DNA of 64,000 nucleotides from contig CAXHEX010000012.1 of NCBI GenBank assembly GCA_964016105.1, forward strand, positions 59,990-123,989. Direction: 5' to 3'. This document shows, one piece after another, positions 16,739-27,300 of this stretch; the stretch's first letter is position 1, and each line of letters begins with the position of its first letter. The notes under the pieces were generated by a model. That model did not search any database. It was given only the letters and a program-made list of their open reading frames with translations, and had not been told where the DNA came from. A program made the translations under genes and the position numbers. This DNA is from Ketobacter sp964016105. Lineage in GTDB: Bacteria > Pseudomonadota > Gammaproteobacteria > Pseudomonadales > Ketobacteraceae.

Positions 16739-18733
16739 TCAGTTCACGTATCTCACTTTAATAAAAGGTACCAGCAGCTCTTCGACGGATATTCCGCCAT
16801 GAACTACCACCTGATCATCCTTGGTTACAAATGCCCTGCGGCCCTCAGCAAATAGAGGCATGAAGTTCGCAGGTAGTCCAGCTATATCGAGTCGAAAGGT
16901 ATCCCCATAGGTTGCTTGAGTTTCAGCAACCATGGCTTCGTTGCGATAGGCCCGGACGCGCTCACCACGCATTTCGGATGCGACACCCTGATTGGGTCTG
17001 CCTATCCCGACCGCCTCAACATTGCCGTGATCGGCGGTCAGATAGACATGGAAGCCGTTGTTTAGCAGCATGGAAAAAAGACGCTCGACAAAGCCCGATT
17101 CGCACCAGCTTTTGATTTGGGCCGCTACGCCCCGTTTACCGAGTACCGCGCCATGGATAATCTCATCGACGGTATCCACCACAAGCCCGGCAAGCTTTAC
17201 TGATGGATTGGTGAGTTCCGCCTCAAGGGCGGGAAGATCGTCATTACGTTTGATGGACTTCTGGTAGAACACTTCGCTGGCATTGATGCCATGATCCTGC
17301 CAAAAGCGCTTCCATTGGCCTGGTTCCTTGGATGTCGACTCAATACTGTCGGCAAACTCACGGGGTCTTAGGCCGGAAAATAATGCCTGCCGGGAGACTG
17401 ACGTTAACGTCGGCAGCCAGGCGAAGCAGGTGTGCTCGTCAAACATCAACCTTTGCGACTGGTTGATCACGCTTTCGCGTATCTGGACCCACTGATCGAC
17501 CGCCAGTCCATCAAAGACCACCAAGGCGATCTTCTGCTCTCCCTCATCCCGGCACATGGATAAGTAGCGCGGGATGTGGTGGACCATGATAGGTCCTTTG
17601 GCGGCGGGCAGAGATGGCAGGTCAGCGAAATGCTTTTCGACCCATTCACACAATCGCGCATCAGCTGCATCGAGCAGATCTTGCATTGCATCTTTAATGC
17701 TTTCGGCATAATGCGCATCCAGCCCATGAAACCGCGACAAGATTTCACCCATGCGACGGGAGAAGTGGGTCCAATCACGGTGAGATGACTCAACCGTCGG
17801 CAATTCACCCGTTAGGTTCTGAATACCATCGCGGACCAGGATTTGCATCGATGCCGGATCTTGCACAACGCCCAGCTTGGCCCACTCAGGCAACGCTGTC
17901 GGTACACCCTGAACAACGAGCGGGTGTAACGTGCCATCCAGGAACATGGAGTCGATAATCACACGCACATCATGGTGATCGAAAGGAACCTCTATCTTGG
18001 CGACATAATTTTCTGGTGCCGGTTCGCCCATCCGAGATCCGGTGATTCCTTGTTGGGTCAAATAGCGATACCAGGCATCTTGAACAACGCGCAGGGTGAC
18101 ACTTTTGTGGGCGAACAACTCGGCGATGGGAATACCTTCAAACGTGTCGTGCTCTCCAAGCACTTGCTCGACATGCTGTGCCAGCACGGCCGGGAGCGGT
18201 GTGTCTCCATAATGAAGCCGAAGCAATTCACGCCAAAGGTCTTCTGGACGTGTCAGCAGATGGGGGCTGATTCGGAAGATATGCGTCAGCACGAACTCCT
18301 TGGTGGCCGCTTCGCCCAACGACTGATGTGCATGCTTTGCCTGGGCCGCAAACAGCGAAGGCCACATGTCGCTGCCCAACTGCTTTACCACGGCATAGCT
18401 TAGTTTCGGGAATAGCTCTGTGAGCCCCAGACTGAGCTTGCGTGCCTGGCGTAGGTAGTCCCAGGGGAGGTCGTTGGTGTTGGTGCCCCGAAGATGAAGA
18501 ACAAGTGCGTTAGATGGCGCTGGTTGGCCGTGGTCCCAGGCGTCGCGATAGCGTTCCTCGTACTCCGCCCGAAAGGCGACACTATCCTCGAAGGGCAGCA
18601 CTTCGAAACCTCGCTCACGCAAACCGGACAGAACCTGCTCATCCAGCAAAACATCGTCTGGGTCCGAGACGACCCACAGTCGAGCCAGATCTGCCGGAAA
18701 CTCCTTGAGGATACGGTCAACCCAAAGCGTCAT
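16739..18733 (-). CDS. pglZ: PglZ, BREX alkaline-phosphatase-superfamily protein
   Basis: A 664-residue protein. The PglZ domain shows the metal-site region VVFDGLAVDQW (Asp408) and TADHGN (Asp568-His569), as in the alkaline phosphatase superfamily. The first 370 residues are the helical N-terminal part usual in BREX PglZ. PglZ is required for both BREX methylation and defence. I choose the ATG at 18733, which overlaps the helicase stop as ATGA; an upstream in-frame Met at 18796 would overlap the helicase by 67 bp. Confidence 0.9.
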   Translation of the reverse strand: MTLWVDRILKEFPADLARLWVVSDPDDVLLDEQVLSGLRERGFEVLPFEDSVAFRAEYEERYRDAWDHGQPAPSNALVLHLRGTNTNDLPWDYLRQARKLSLGLTELFPKLSYAVVKQLGSDMWPSLFAAQAKHAHQSLGEAATKEFVLTHIFRISPHLLTRPEDLWRELLRLHYGDTPLPAVLAQHVEQVLGEHDTFEGIPIAELFAHKSVTLRVVQDAWYRYLTQQGITGSRMGEPAPENYVAKIEVPFDHHDVRVIIDSMFLDGTLHPLVVQGVPTALPEWAKLGVVQDPASMQILVRDGIQNLTGELPTVESSHRDWTHFSRRMGEILSRFHGLDAHYAESIKDAMQDLLDAADARLCEWVEKHFADLPSLPAAKGPIMVHHIPRYLSMCRDEGEQKIALVVFDGLAVDQWVQIRESVINQSQRLMFDEHTCFAWLPTLTSVSRQALFSGLRPREFADSIESTSKEPGQWKRFWQDHGINASEVFYQKSIKRNDDLPALEAELTNPSVKLAGLVVDTVDEIIHGAVLGKRGVAAQIKSWCESGFVERLFSMLLNNGFHVYLTADHGNVEAVGIGRPNQGVASEMRGERVRAYRNEAMVAETQATYGDTFRLDIAGLPANFMPLFAEGRRAFVTKDDQVVVHGGISVEELLVPFIKVRYVN

Positions 18734-21555
18734 TGGTTTGCGCCCTCTTGGCTGCCAATACGGAGCATGATCACCGCATTGAGATCGGGCGTGCAATTTT
18801 CAGCGTCCGCCAGGGCCGCCATTCTTGCTTGGTGTTCGGCCTCTAGTCGTTTGCGGCGATGTTCCCGCACAGCGGGGAGACCGATCCGTCCTATGGCCTG
18901 GTGGCGTGCTTCAAACGCATAGCGCGCTCGTTCACGCTCGCCGGCCAACCATTCGCGGTGTTCTTCCAGTAACCCTGAGAACACAGACTCCCCTTGGGTT
19001 TTAGCCGCTGCCAGCGATGACTCGAACCACTCCAAGGCGCTCTCTGCCTCGACGGCTGGGGCGAGTGATACCGTCTCGGTCAGCAGCAGATCCCAGATTC
19101 GTTTGGCGGTGGGTACAAAAGTGCGGCCATCATTCGCCACGAACACCGGCAAGAAACGTTTTCGACTAAAGCTGTCTGAGGCACTGGAGGCGCTGAGACT
19201 AATCTCCCAAAGCGACCACACCCCCTGTACCGTGCCAGGTAGGCCTGTCACCGTGGTGATTGGCAGCGGCAGGCCGGCTACACAACGTGGCAGCTCACCA
19301 ATTACTGCACGTGCGCGTGAGTCCTCGAGGGTGATCCACTCTATGTCTGGGTTTTGTTCGGCGGTGCGTGCATCGAAGCAAACTCGGGGCGACTCGCTCC
19401 CATCTGCCCACTTTACGCGCCAGGCATCACCTGCTTTCTCAGCTGAACCGTTCCGAGTTGGCAGGCCATTAACGATGGCCCGTTCAAGCCAATACTGGGC
19501 CGGATGGTCACGCCACTTGCGGGCATCATCTGCCTCCAGTGTGTGGTCTTCCGTTAACAGATCGGTATCTTCTCGGCTGGCGGCAACCTTCTCACGTACC
19601 TGGTCAATGACGGCGTCACATTCCTTGTCGATGGATTCGGGGTCTTGCAGTCCATGCACAAAGAGCTCATCGAAGATGGGCTCCACTTCAACTGAATCCA
19701 TCACGTCCGCTGCTTTGTCGACGCCAAACTCCTGGGCAATAACCTCGAGTTTATGTTCCAGCACCTCGCGCACCCGGTGCTCCACCGTGTCATCCAGAAC
19801 GAGGTTGATTGCACGCACCACATGCGGCTGGCCGATACGATCCACACGGCCGATGCGCTGTTCCAGTCGCATGGGGTTCCACGGCATATCGAAATTGACG
19901 ACGACGTGGCAGAACTGCAGATTCAGACCTTCGCCACCCGCATCGGTGGAAATCAGCACTCTCATATCGCGTGAGAAGGCTTGTTGAGCGCGAGTACGGG
20001 CGTCCAGGTCCATACCGCCGTTGAGCAGTGCCACGGAAAATCCGCGGCTCTCAAGAAACTCTGCCAGCATCGCTTGGGTCGGTACGAATTCGGTGAAGAT
20101 CAGAACCTTAAGTTGGGGGTCATTCTCTTCCTGCTGGAGTTTGTAGATCAGCTCCAACAGCGCCTCAGCCTTGGCGTCGGCGCCCTGGCGCTCGGTTTCG
20201 CGCGCCAGCTCCAGTAGCATCTCTACCTCCGCCTTCTCCCGTTCCCAGCCACTGGTCTGTACGGCAATCTCGAGTTGGGATTGGCCGTCCAGCTCTGCCC
20301 ACTCGTCGACATCCGGTTCATCAAACAGGTTCGTTTGTAATTGGGGTGTCTCCAGCAGCGTCAGGCGTTTTTCCAGAGTAGTGCGAATCGCGGCAGTGCT
20401 GGATGTGACCAGCCGCTGCATCAAGATCATCAAGAAGCCGATGTGTCGCTGCTTGGCTGCCAAAGCCTGGTTGTAACCATGGCGCACATAATCCGTTACG
20501 GACTCATAGAGCCGTTGCTGCGCAGCATGCTTATCCAGCCAGGCAACGGGTAAAAGGCGAGTCGCTCTCGGCTTGAACAGGGGTTGGCCTTCGGCAGTGA
20601 TGGAGACTCGTTTTTCGGTACGAATCACAAAGGGGCGCACCCGCTCATGGTTGATGCTGGACTCATCGGGGAAGGAGTCACGGTCCAGCAATTGCATCAG
20701 CCGCATGAACTGATCCGTTTTACCCTGATGCGGTGTTGCAGACAGCAACAGCAGATAGGGGGCGGCTTCGGAGAGTGCCGCGCCCAGCTTATAGCGGGCT
20801 ACCTGTTCGGTACTGCCGCCAAGGCGGTGCGACTCATCGATGATCACCAGGTCCCATCCGGCTGAGATCAGATCCTCGAAGCGTTCGCGGTTGTAGGTGT
20901 TGAGCTGTTCCAGGCTCCAGCCACGCCGTTTTTCAATCGGCTTCACCGAGTCCAGGGAACAGATTACCTGGTCGTGCATCCGCCAAAGATTGTCCTCTTC
21001 ATCTCGCCACTGCCGGAAGGCGGTAATCTCGGAAGGTTCGATAAACCGGAAGTTCTCACCGAAGTGCAGGCGCATCTCGGCCTGCCACTGACGCACCAGC
21101 CCTTTGGGGGCGACGACGAGCACTCGCCGCACCATGCCGCGCAGTTTGAGCTCGCGCAGAATCAAGCCTGCCTCGATGGTTTTACCGAGACCTACCTCAT
21201 CGGCCAGCAGGTAGCGGATACGGTCCCGGCTCATGGCCCGATTCAGGGCATAGAGCTGGTGTGGTAATGGCACCACGCTGGACTGGATCGGCGCCAGCAG
21301 CAGGTTGTCTTCCAGGGCATCGAGCAGCTTGGCCGCGGCGGTAGTGTGCAGAATCTGCTCAACCGTTGGCTGTACGCTGGACAGATCGGCGAGATCCTCG
21401 GAACGGGCGCGCACAACCGCATCCTTGTTCGGCAGCCAGATCCGATAGGCTAGTTCTCCCCACAGGTTTTGGCGATCGACTACCCGGCAGGGTGAAGCCT
21501 GCCGAGCATGCCAACACCAATCACCGATGCCAAACCCCGTTACAGCATCCGTCAC
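18730..21555 (-). CDS. brxHII: BrxHII, SNF2/RapA-like BREX helicase
   Basis: A 941-residue superfamily 2 ATPase. Walker A DEVGLGKT is at residues 119-126, the DESH box at 240-243, and motif VI (RIGRVDRIGQ) near 585. The order and the long insert after the C-terminal RecA domain resemble RapA/HepA. In type III BREX this helicase lies between pglX and pglZ, exactly as here. It is probably a DNA translocase that helps distinguish or process incoming DNA. It overlaps both neighbours by ATGA junctions. Confidence 0.88.
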   Translation of the reverse strand: MTDAVTGFGIGDWCWHARQASPCRVVDRQNLWGELAYRIWLPNKDAVVRARSEDLADLSSVQPTVEQILHTTAAAKLLDALEDNLLLAPIQSSVVPLPHQLYALNRAMSRDRIRYLLADEVGLGKTIEAGLILRELKLRGMVRRVLVVAPKGLVRQWQAEMRLHFGENFRFIEPSEITAFRQWRDEEDNLWRMHDQVICSLDSVKPIEKRRGWSLEQLNTYNRERFEDLISAGWDLVIIDESHRLGGSTEQVARYKLGAALSEAAPYLLLLSATPHQGKTDQFMRLMQLLDRDSFPDESSINHERVRPFVIRTEKRVSITAEGQPLFKPRATRLLPVAWLDKHAAQQRLYESVTDYVRHGYNQALAAKQRHIGFLMILMQRLVTSSTAAIRTTLEKRLTLLETPQLQTNLFDEPDVDEWAELDGQSQLEIAVQTSGWEREKAEVEMLLELARETERQGADAKAEALLELIYKLQQEENDPQLKVLIFTEFVPTQAMLAEFLESRGFSVALLNGGMDLDARTRAQQAFSRDMRVLISTDAGGEGLNLQFCHVVVNFDMPWNPMRLEQRIGRVDRIGQPHVVRAINLVLDDTVEHRVREVLEHKLEVIAQEFGVDKAADVMDSVEVEPIFDELFVHGLQDPESIDKECDAVIDQVREKVAASREDTDLLTEDHTLEADDARKWRDHPAQYWLERAIVNGLPTRNGSAEKAGDAWRVKWADGSESPRVCFDARTAEQNPDIEWITLEDSRARAVIGELPRCVAGLPLPITTVTGLPGTVQGVWSLWEISLSASSASDSFSRKRFLPVFVANDGRTFVPTAKRIWDLLLTETVSLAPAVEAESALEWFESSLAAAKTQGESVFSGLLEEHREWLAGERERARYAFEARHQAIGRIGLPAVREHRRKRLEAEHQARMAALADAENCTPDLNAVIMLRIGSQEGANQ

Positions 21556-24308
21556 GCATCGGCCTCCGTGCGTGTCAGCGCATGGTCATACCACATCAGC
21601 AGCTGCTCATCTTCCTGCAAGGAGGCTTCGGGAATCTTCTGCGCGAGCTTGATGATCGTCTGGTAGTCCTTGTTTACCCAGGCTGCCTTGAAGCCGGTGC
21701 GTAGCACCTCGAGGCGGAACTCTTTGAGCTTGCGACCAGTAAAGGCGAGGTAGGTCTCGAACTCCTTCAGCAGTGCCTTCTCGCGCTTCTTCTCCAGGTC
21801 CTGGGCCTTGTTAGGGTCGGGTACAAACCAGCGATCCTTGGCTTTGGCCACGAGGCGTTTATCATTCTTCTCCAGGCCGCGCAGATCCTTGTGGTTGGTG
21901 GAGAGGTAGCTGTGGATCTGGCTGGGCACATCACCGCTGCCTTCGTACTTGAGGAAGTTGTCTTCCAGCAGGGCCGCTAGCTCTGGCTTGGCCTCGTGTT
22001 TGCGCCAACCGGCGCCCAGTTGCTTGGTGAATTCTGGATGAATCTCCTGGTAGGTGGACGGGCGCTTTTTGAGGAACTCGGTCAACCAATCAATGGCGCT
22101 GCGCTCGTCACTGACGAACAGCTCCATTTGCGGTGCCTGAGCCATCTGTGCGCGTTTTTTGTCATATTCGGCGACCTGTTCGGGCAGGAAGACCATGCCG
22201 TCAATCTCATTGAATCGGCTGCGGAGCCCGCTCAGGAATTCGTCGCTGGAAAGTGGTACTGGGGCGTCATGGCGGACAAACCATGCCACCAACCGGTCAT
22301 AGATGCGCCGAGGGTCACGTTCAACGATGAACTCTAACTCACCATCTCTGGCCTTCGTAACCGAGAGTTGCTTTAAGTGGGTCTGTACGAAATCCCAAGC
22401 TGACTCGGGTGTAGCACCGCGCTCGGCAAAGCGCTGTTCCAACCCGCCGTTGGGCTTATAAACAGAGATAACCAAATCCTGTTTCACTGTGTTCGGCGAT
22501 ACAACTTGCTGGAAACTTCCTTGTTTCTTATCGAGTGCAGTGACCTCAGCCACCACGAAACCTGTCTGCTGAAGCGCTACTTGGATTGCGTTCCAAACGG
22601 CTGCTCGACTATTCGAAAAAACCACGGTCATCCAGCGTCCGGGCTTTAGCACTCGGTAGTATTCGCTAAAACATCGATGCATCAGATGCTGATATTCAGG
22701 GATTCCTTTCTGTCGAACTCGATCAACAATTGCCTCAGGATTTGGATCGGTCTTTACGCCATGCCAAGACTCCACAAGGAAATTCAGATCTGAATAATAG
22801 ATGTTTTCTCCGAAAGGCGGGTCAGTAAAGATGTAGTCAATACTTTCATCTTCTAAAGCAAGGCGAGCAGCGCTTCCAGTATTAATAGCTGCAACACTTT
22901 TTGGGGCGTACCCACTAAATGTCTTGACTAGGCGTCCTAGCTTTCCATCGAGGATGTACCACGGACTAGGCTCAGCAGTTTGAGATGCGACGTAGTAAAC
23001 ACCGCTTAGAAATTGGTTTACTTGCGAGAAACCAGATGGTCTAAATCGGTTCAAAATGGATGCTGTCCAGAATGCCTGCTCCACCATAAAGAGCAGCATG
23101 CCTCTGGTGCGTGGTTCTGGATATGTCCGAGCTTTATGCCACAGGAGCGCCATGGCGTGTGCAGCTCTAGGGAGAAACATATAGTGCATGGCAGAAGAGT
23201 TTGTTGTTTTCATTCGACCAACCCGTGTCATTTGACAGTCTGGGAATCGATCGGTGGGTAGATCTGCTGGCAGCGGAAGATCGGATATTTTTGCCAAATT
23301 AACCAAGTCAGCATCATCTGGCTTTTTAGAATGTTTGACTTTTCCGATCTTGTAACGAATCAGTGCCGGTACACGCTTAGGTCTCTTTTCGGCTTTTCCT
23401 GTAGCTGGGTCTATAAAAGTTTCAAAATGGAGATCCATCTGCTCCTTTTTCGCCTCTGCACCACAATGCGGGCATATTAAAATGTCCGCTACCTTTTGCG
23501 TTTCTTCGTCGAGCGCAACTTCCGTAAACACCATCTCACCGGCACATGATGGGCAACTGAGCACCTCACTCCATACTGTGTAATCAATTTGCGCTTTGGT
23601 CTTGCCATCCGTATGCAGTGTTTCGTACATCCAGCCGATTTCCTGCTCTAACTCCTTGAGTAGTTTCTTCCCCGCCTTAGCAAACGACTCCACATCGAAT
23701 GGGATGTTGTAGTTGGCGCCGATAAAGGTGGCTGCGGGTGATAGGTCATTGAGGATGACGCGTCGGGCACCCCACTTAGGCGCGGGGTGGCCTTCTTTTT
23801 TCCAGGTCATCTCCAGCTCATGCCGGTACACGGCAGGGGCCGAGCCACACCATTGAGTCGCCACACCGGTCATGCCTGAGCCTGCGAACCCATCGAGCAC
23901 AATATCCCCCGGTTGGGTGTAGTGCAGAATCGATGGGACGATGGCCAGATGGGGCACCTTGGTATGGTAGGAGTGTGCTTTGTAGATCTGATCTGTTTTA
24001 CCCACTGACACGTCGATGGCCAGCGGTTCCCGCGAATACTTCACTTCTGGATCGTAGGGCTTGCCGTAATGTGCGACAAAATCCGACAACCACGGATTGG
24101 GGCAAGCGGTGTAGTACGGTGGATCAGACATGGCGAGGATCGCTTCGTCCGGCCCCTGCGGGAAGCCTTCCTGCTTGCGGAATTCAGGATCCTTCAGCTT
24201 CTCAGCGAGAAGCTGCGAAAAGTGTTCCCGGCGTGCATGGTCGCTAGGAAACGTTTGGCCTAGGCATTCGACAGGGCCGCTCGCCTGATTCTGTAGTAGA
24301 TCATCCAT
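21552..24308 (-). CDS. pglXI: PglXI, BREX site-specific DNA methyltransferase with Zn ribbon
   Basis: A 918-residue methyltransferase related to DUF1156/Zn-ribbon adenine methylases. It has an early SDPPY at residues 61-65, the SAM-binding FAGSG at 141-145, two Cys-X2-Cys pairs (CPSC, CPHC) in a zinc ribbon near 245-285, and the catalytic DPPF at 496-499. PglX marks host DNA so that BREX leaves it alone. The middle part (about 22440-23560) is clearly more AT-rich than both ends, suggesting exchange of the target-recognition region. It follows brxC after 48 bp. Confidence 0.88.
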   Translation of the reverse strand: MDDLLQNQASGPVECLGQTFPSDHARREHFSQLLAEKLKDPEFRKQEGFPQGPDEAILAMSDPPYYTACPNPWLSDFVAHYGKPYDPEVKYSREPLAIDVSVGKTDQIYKAHSYHTKVPHLAIVPSILHYTQPGDIVLDGFAGSGMTGVATQWCGSAPAVYRHELEMTWKKEGHPAPKWGARRVILNDLSPAATFIGANYNIPFDVESFAKAGKKLLKELEQEIGWMYETLHTDGKTKAQIDYTVWSEVLSCPSCAGEMVFTEVALDEETQKVADILICPHCGAEAKKEQMDLHFETFIDPATGKAEKRPKRVPALIRYKIGKVKHSKKPDDADLVNLAKISDLPLPADLPTDRFPDCQMTRVGRMKTTNSSAMHYMFLPRAAHAMALLWHKARTYPEPRTRGMLLFMVEQAFWTASILNRFRPSGFSQVNQFLSGVYYVASQTAEPSPWYILDGKLGRLVKTFSGYAPKSVAAINTGSAARLALEDESIDYIFTDPPFGENIYYSDLNFLVESWHGVKTDPNPEAIVDRVRQKGIPEYQHLMHRCFSEYYRVLKPGRWMTVVFSNSRAAVWNAIQVALQQTGFVVAEVTALDKKQGSFQQVVSPNTVKQDLVISVYKPNGGLEQRFAERGATPESAWDFVQTHLKQLSVTKARDGELEFIVERDPRRIYDRLVAWFVRHDAPVPLSSDEFLSGLRSRFNEIDGMVFLPEQVAEYDKKRAQMAQAPQMELFVSDERSAIDWLTEFLKKRPSTYQEIHPEFTKQLGAGWRKHEAKPELAALLEDNFLKYEGSGDVPSQIHSYLSTNHKDLRGLEKNDKRLVAKAKDRWFVPDPNKAQDLEKKREKALLKEFETYLAFTGRKLKEFRLEVLRTGFKAAWVNKDYQTIIKLAQKIPEASLQEDEQLLMWYDHALTRTEADA

Positions 24309-24356
24309 TATCGTGATTCCTTATTTCTTCTTGTCGGCCCATGTCGTTCTAAAACC

Positions 24357-27300
24357 TCACTCAACCACAAACCGCAGTTTGTCCGCGTCCTTGCCCTTGC
24401 AGCGATCGTTTAGGAAGGATTCGAAGCGCTTGCGCAGGTCCTCCGGCGTGGCGGGGGATCCGCCGGTCAATAGCGCCTTTTTGATGTCATCACTGGTGAC
24501 CAGGATTTTTTCGAGGCCGGATAATGCCTCTTGGATACTGGCCACGAACTCGGGGGTGACCGGATCAGGCAGGTCCTTCGATGCCAGGAATCCCTGGATC
24601 AGGTTGCGTTGTGCATCCTTTAGCAGCTCAAAGTTGGCCTGGATGATGGGGTCCTCAAGGTTTTCCAGCAGTGTTTGCTGCCAGTCAGCCAACATGCGGT
24701 CCAGTTCGTCGTCCAGTCCTTTGAGTACGTTGGCTGCCGGTAGCAGCTCGCCTTGTTCGTTGGCGGGACGGAAGCTGCAGTGGGGGCAAACCGGGCTGGC
24801 AACGAGTTCGGAATCCACCAGCGAGGCGCAGCTCTTGAGTTTGTCCAGTTTGTCGTCGAAGCCAGTGAGTTGGCCGGTGGGCATCAGTGAGATACCTGCC
24901 AGCGCACGCAGGGTGGTGATGCGCGCGTCTTTGCGTAGGGCAGACTTGGTCTTGTCTTCCGCTACCCCGAGACGGGCCTTGCTGTGTTGGGCCACGTAGG
25001 CGGTGACGTAGTCCTTCTTTAGCGTGGCCAGGCGTTGGCGGTACTCTGCGGCATGCTGTGCGCTGCGGTCAGCGGCGAGCTGATCGAGTATCTCCTTGCG
25101 GGCGATCTGGGCCTGCTGTACCCAGGGATGGTCGGTTGTTAGCACCATCTCGGCCTGGGAGAGATAGGCCGCCGTGGCGCCGAGTTCGGCGACCAGGTCG
25201 CGCAGCTTCTCGACCGTATCCAAAACCTCGAGATTCTTCTTTTGGGTGTCGATGTCGGCCTGGGTAATGCGCAGGTTCTTGAGCTTGCCGATGGTGTTGT
25301 AGGGCGACAGCTTCTCCAGGAACTCCTTGAGCGCTTCCAGCCGTGTGCGCCAATCCTGCAGCTCTTCTTCACGCAGCAGAGACTGGCCCCAGAAACTGAG
25401 GCGGTTTTGCAGGTCGGTACCGACAGTAAGCACCCGTTGCACCTGCTTGGCCACGGCATCCAGCAATTCCTTGACCGGCTCGTCCTTACCCTGGGTAGCC
25501 ATCTGAGCGAGGCCTGATGGCAGGCCCAGCAGTTCGAACAGTGAGCGCAGCACCGCGACGTTGATCTCTTTGGGTGCCTCGACGTGCTTGAGCTGATGGA
25601 GTTCATCCAGGGAACGCTCGGCCAGCAGGGAGATCTTGCCGGAATCGATCTTGTCGCCGGTGATGGCCAGCACGATGTCGCCGGAATAGACCAGGCCGCC
25701 CAGCACGGCTACCAGCAGGTCGGGCTCCAGGCGGAAACGGACGGGTGCGAAGTATTCGACGTCAGTGGGGCCGCTGATCAGTTCACTGCGGTTGAGTACC
25801 TGGCCATGGCCTTTGGCCTGTAGCCGGTTCACTACCTCTTGGGCATATTTGGATCGCGTCGGCTCAATGCGGTCGCCGTCCAGCATTTCCAGCGCGTCCA
25901 GTATGGCGATAGCGTCCTTGGTTCGGGTTCCGCCAGCCAAGGCCTTCAGCGTATTGGTGATCAGCTGTTTACGGTTAGCCTCGGTTACCAGCACAGAGAA
26001 GGTGGGGTACTCCGGCGCCAGGTCCCCGAAGTGGGTTCCCAGCGCCAGGCCGGAGGTGACATTCACGATGTCGCGGAAGTTAGCGCGCTCATCTGGCCCC
26101 AGCCGCAGCTTGTCGCGTATCGATACGCCCTTGGCCCATTCCTGCAGGGTTTTGGTTTTACCCTGATAGGTGACCTCGAAGGCGGACATCTGCTTGTCTT
26201 GCAGCCATTTGCTCATGTCGCGCAGGGCATCCTTGGCCTTGTCCAGGTAGATGGCCTTGGCGGCACCACTGGCGGTCGATGCCAGTTCCTGGGCGGCGGC
26301 GTAGAAGGCGAGATGGCGCTTGATGGCTTCGTCCAGCCCCTTGAGACGGAAGAACACCTCATCGACCTTGCTTTCATCCCGGAAACGGGGCGGCTCGAAG
26401 GGTTGGATGAAGTAGATATAGAAGTCGCGCTCCGGCTGCGCCGTGGGACGGTCGTTGGGCGCACCCAGGAACAGGTAACCGTTGCGCTCTACACGGTGGT
26501 CCTGCCACTCAACCTGATGTTGCCAGATCTTGTAGCCGGTGACATAGGCATGCTCATCGGTACATTCCATGAGCTGCATCAGGGCGCTGTAGTAGGCGCG
26601 GTCCAGCGCGTCATCAGACAATGCTTCCGCGCGTTTCTCGATCTGGGCGTCGTAGTCGACGTCCTTCTTGAGATCGAGGTAATACTGTTCGGTGTCCGGC
26701 GCCTTGGAGATAAACTGGCCGTTGACCGTTTTGACGATCTCGCGCAGGGTGGTCTGCACTGCGGTCAGCAGGTCATCGGACGGTTCACCACCCATGTCCT
26801 CGATGCCGGGCTGATACAGGCAAAGGGTGTCACGCAGCTCCTCGGCTGTTGGTCCCACCGGTACATAGATATCGCCGCCCGTGGTCAGGCGGTGGACGGA
26901 CAGTCCCTTGATGACCCGCGCGGCCATCGCCTTGTAGGCTGGTCGGGTAAACGCTTTCTGCACCCGTTCGGCAAGCACCTCTGCCACCGCCAGTACCGGG
27001 CCGATATTGGGGTCTGAGCGTAGTACGGAGTTGCTGGTGACCGTTTCCCAGAATTTATCGAAACCAATCAGTCCGGGGTGACCGGTTGGCACTGTTTCGT
27101 CGAGGATGTCCTGAATCTGATCGCGCAGGGTCACCAGCGCACCGCGTTTTTCGGTGAATACCAGCTGCTCGAAGGTGTTGATGTAATCGGGGTGCACCGG
27201 GAACAAGCGGACGTATTCATCCATCCGCTCGTTCATGTTGCTGTAAAACTTGGAAAAAGGCGTGAGGTAGTTGCGGATCTTGTCCTGCTGATCGGCTGAT

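Noticed and set aside
18730..24308. Type I or III restriction-modification instead of BREX for the methylase and helicase
   Set aside because: PglZ, BrxC, BrxF and BrxA stand in the same overlapping operon in the exact type III BREX order.
25839..27017. A 392-codon open frame on the plus strand opposite brxC
   Set aside because: It lies wholly antisense to a gene with clear ATPase motifs, has no recognisable domain and no ribosome site. GC-biased codon use of brxC keeps the opposite frame open.
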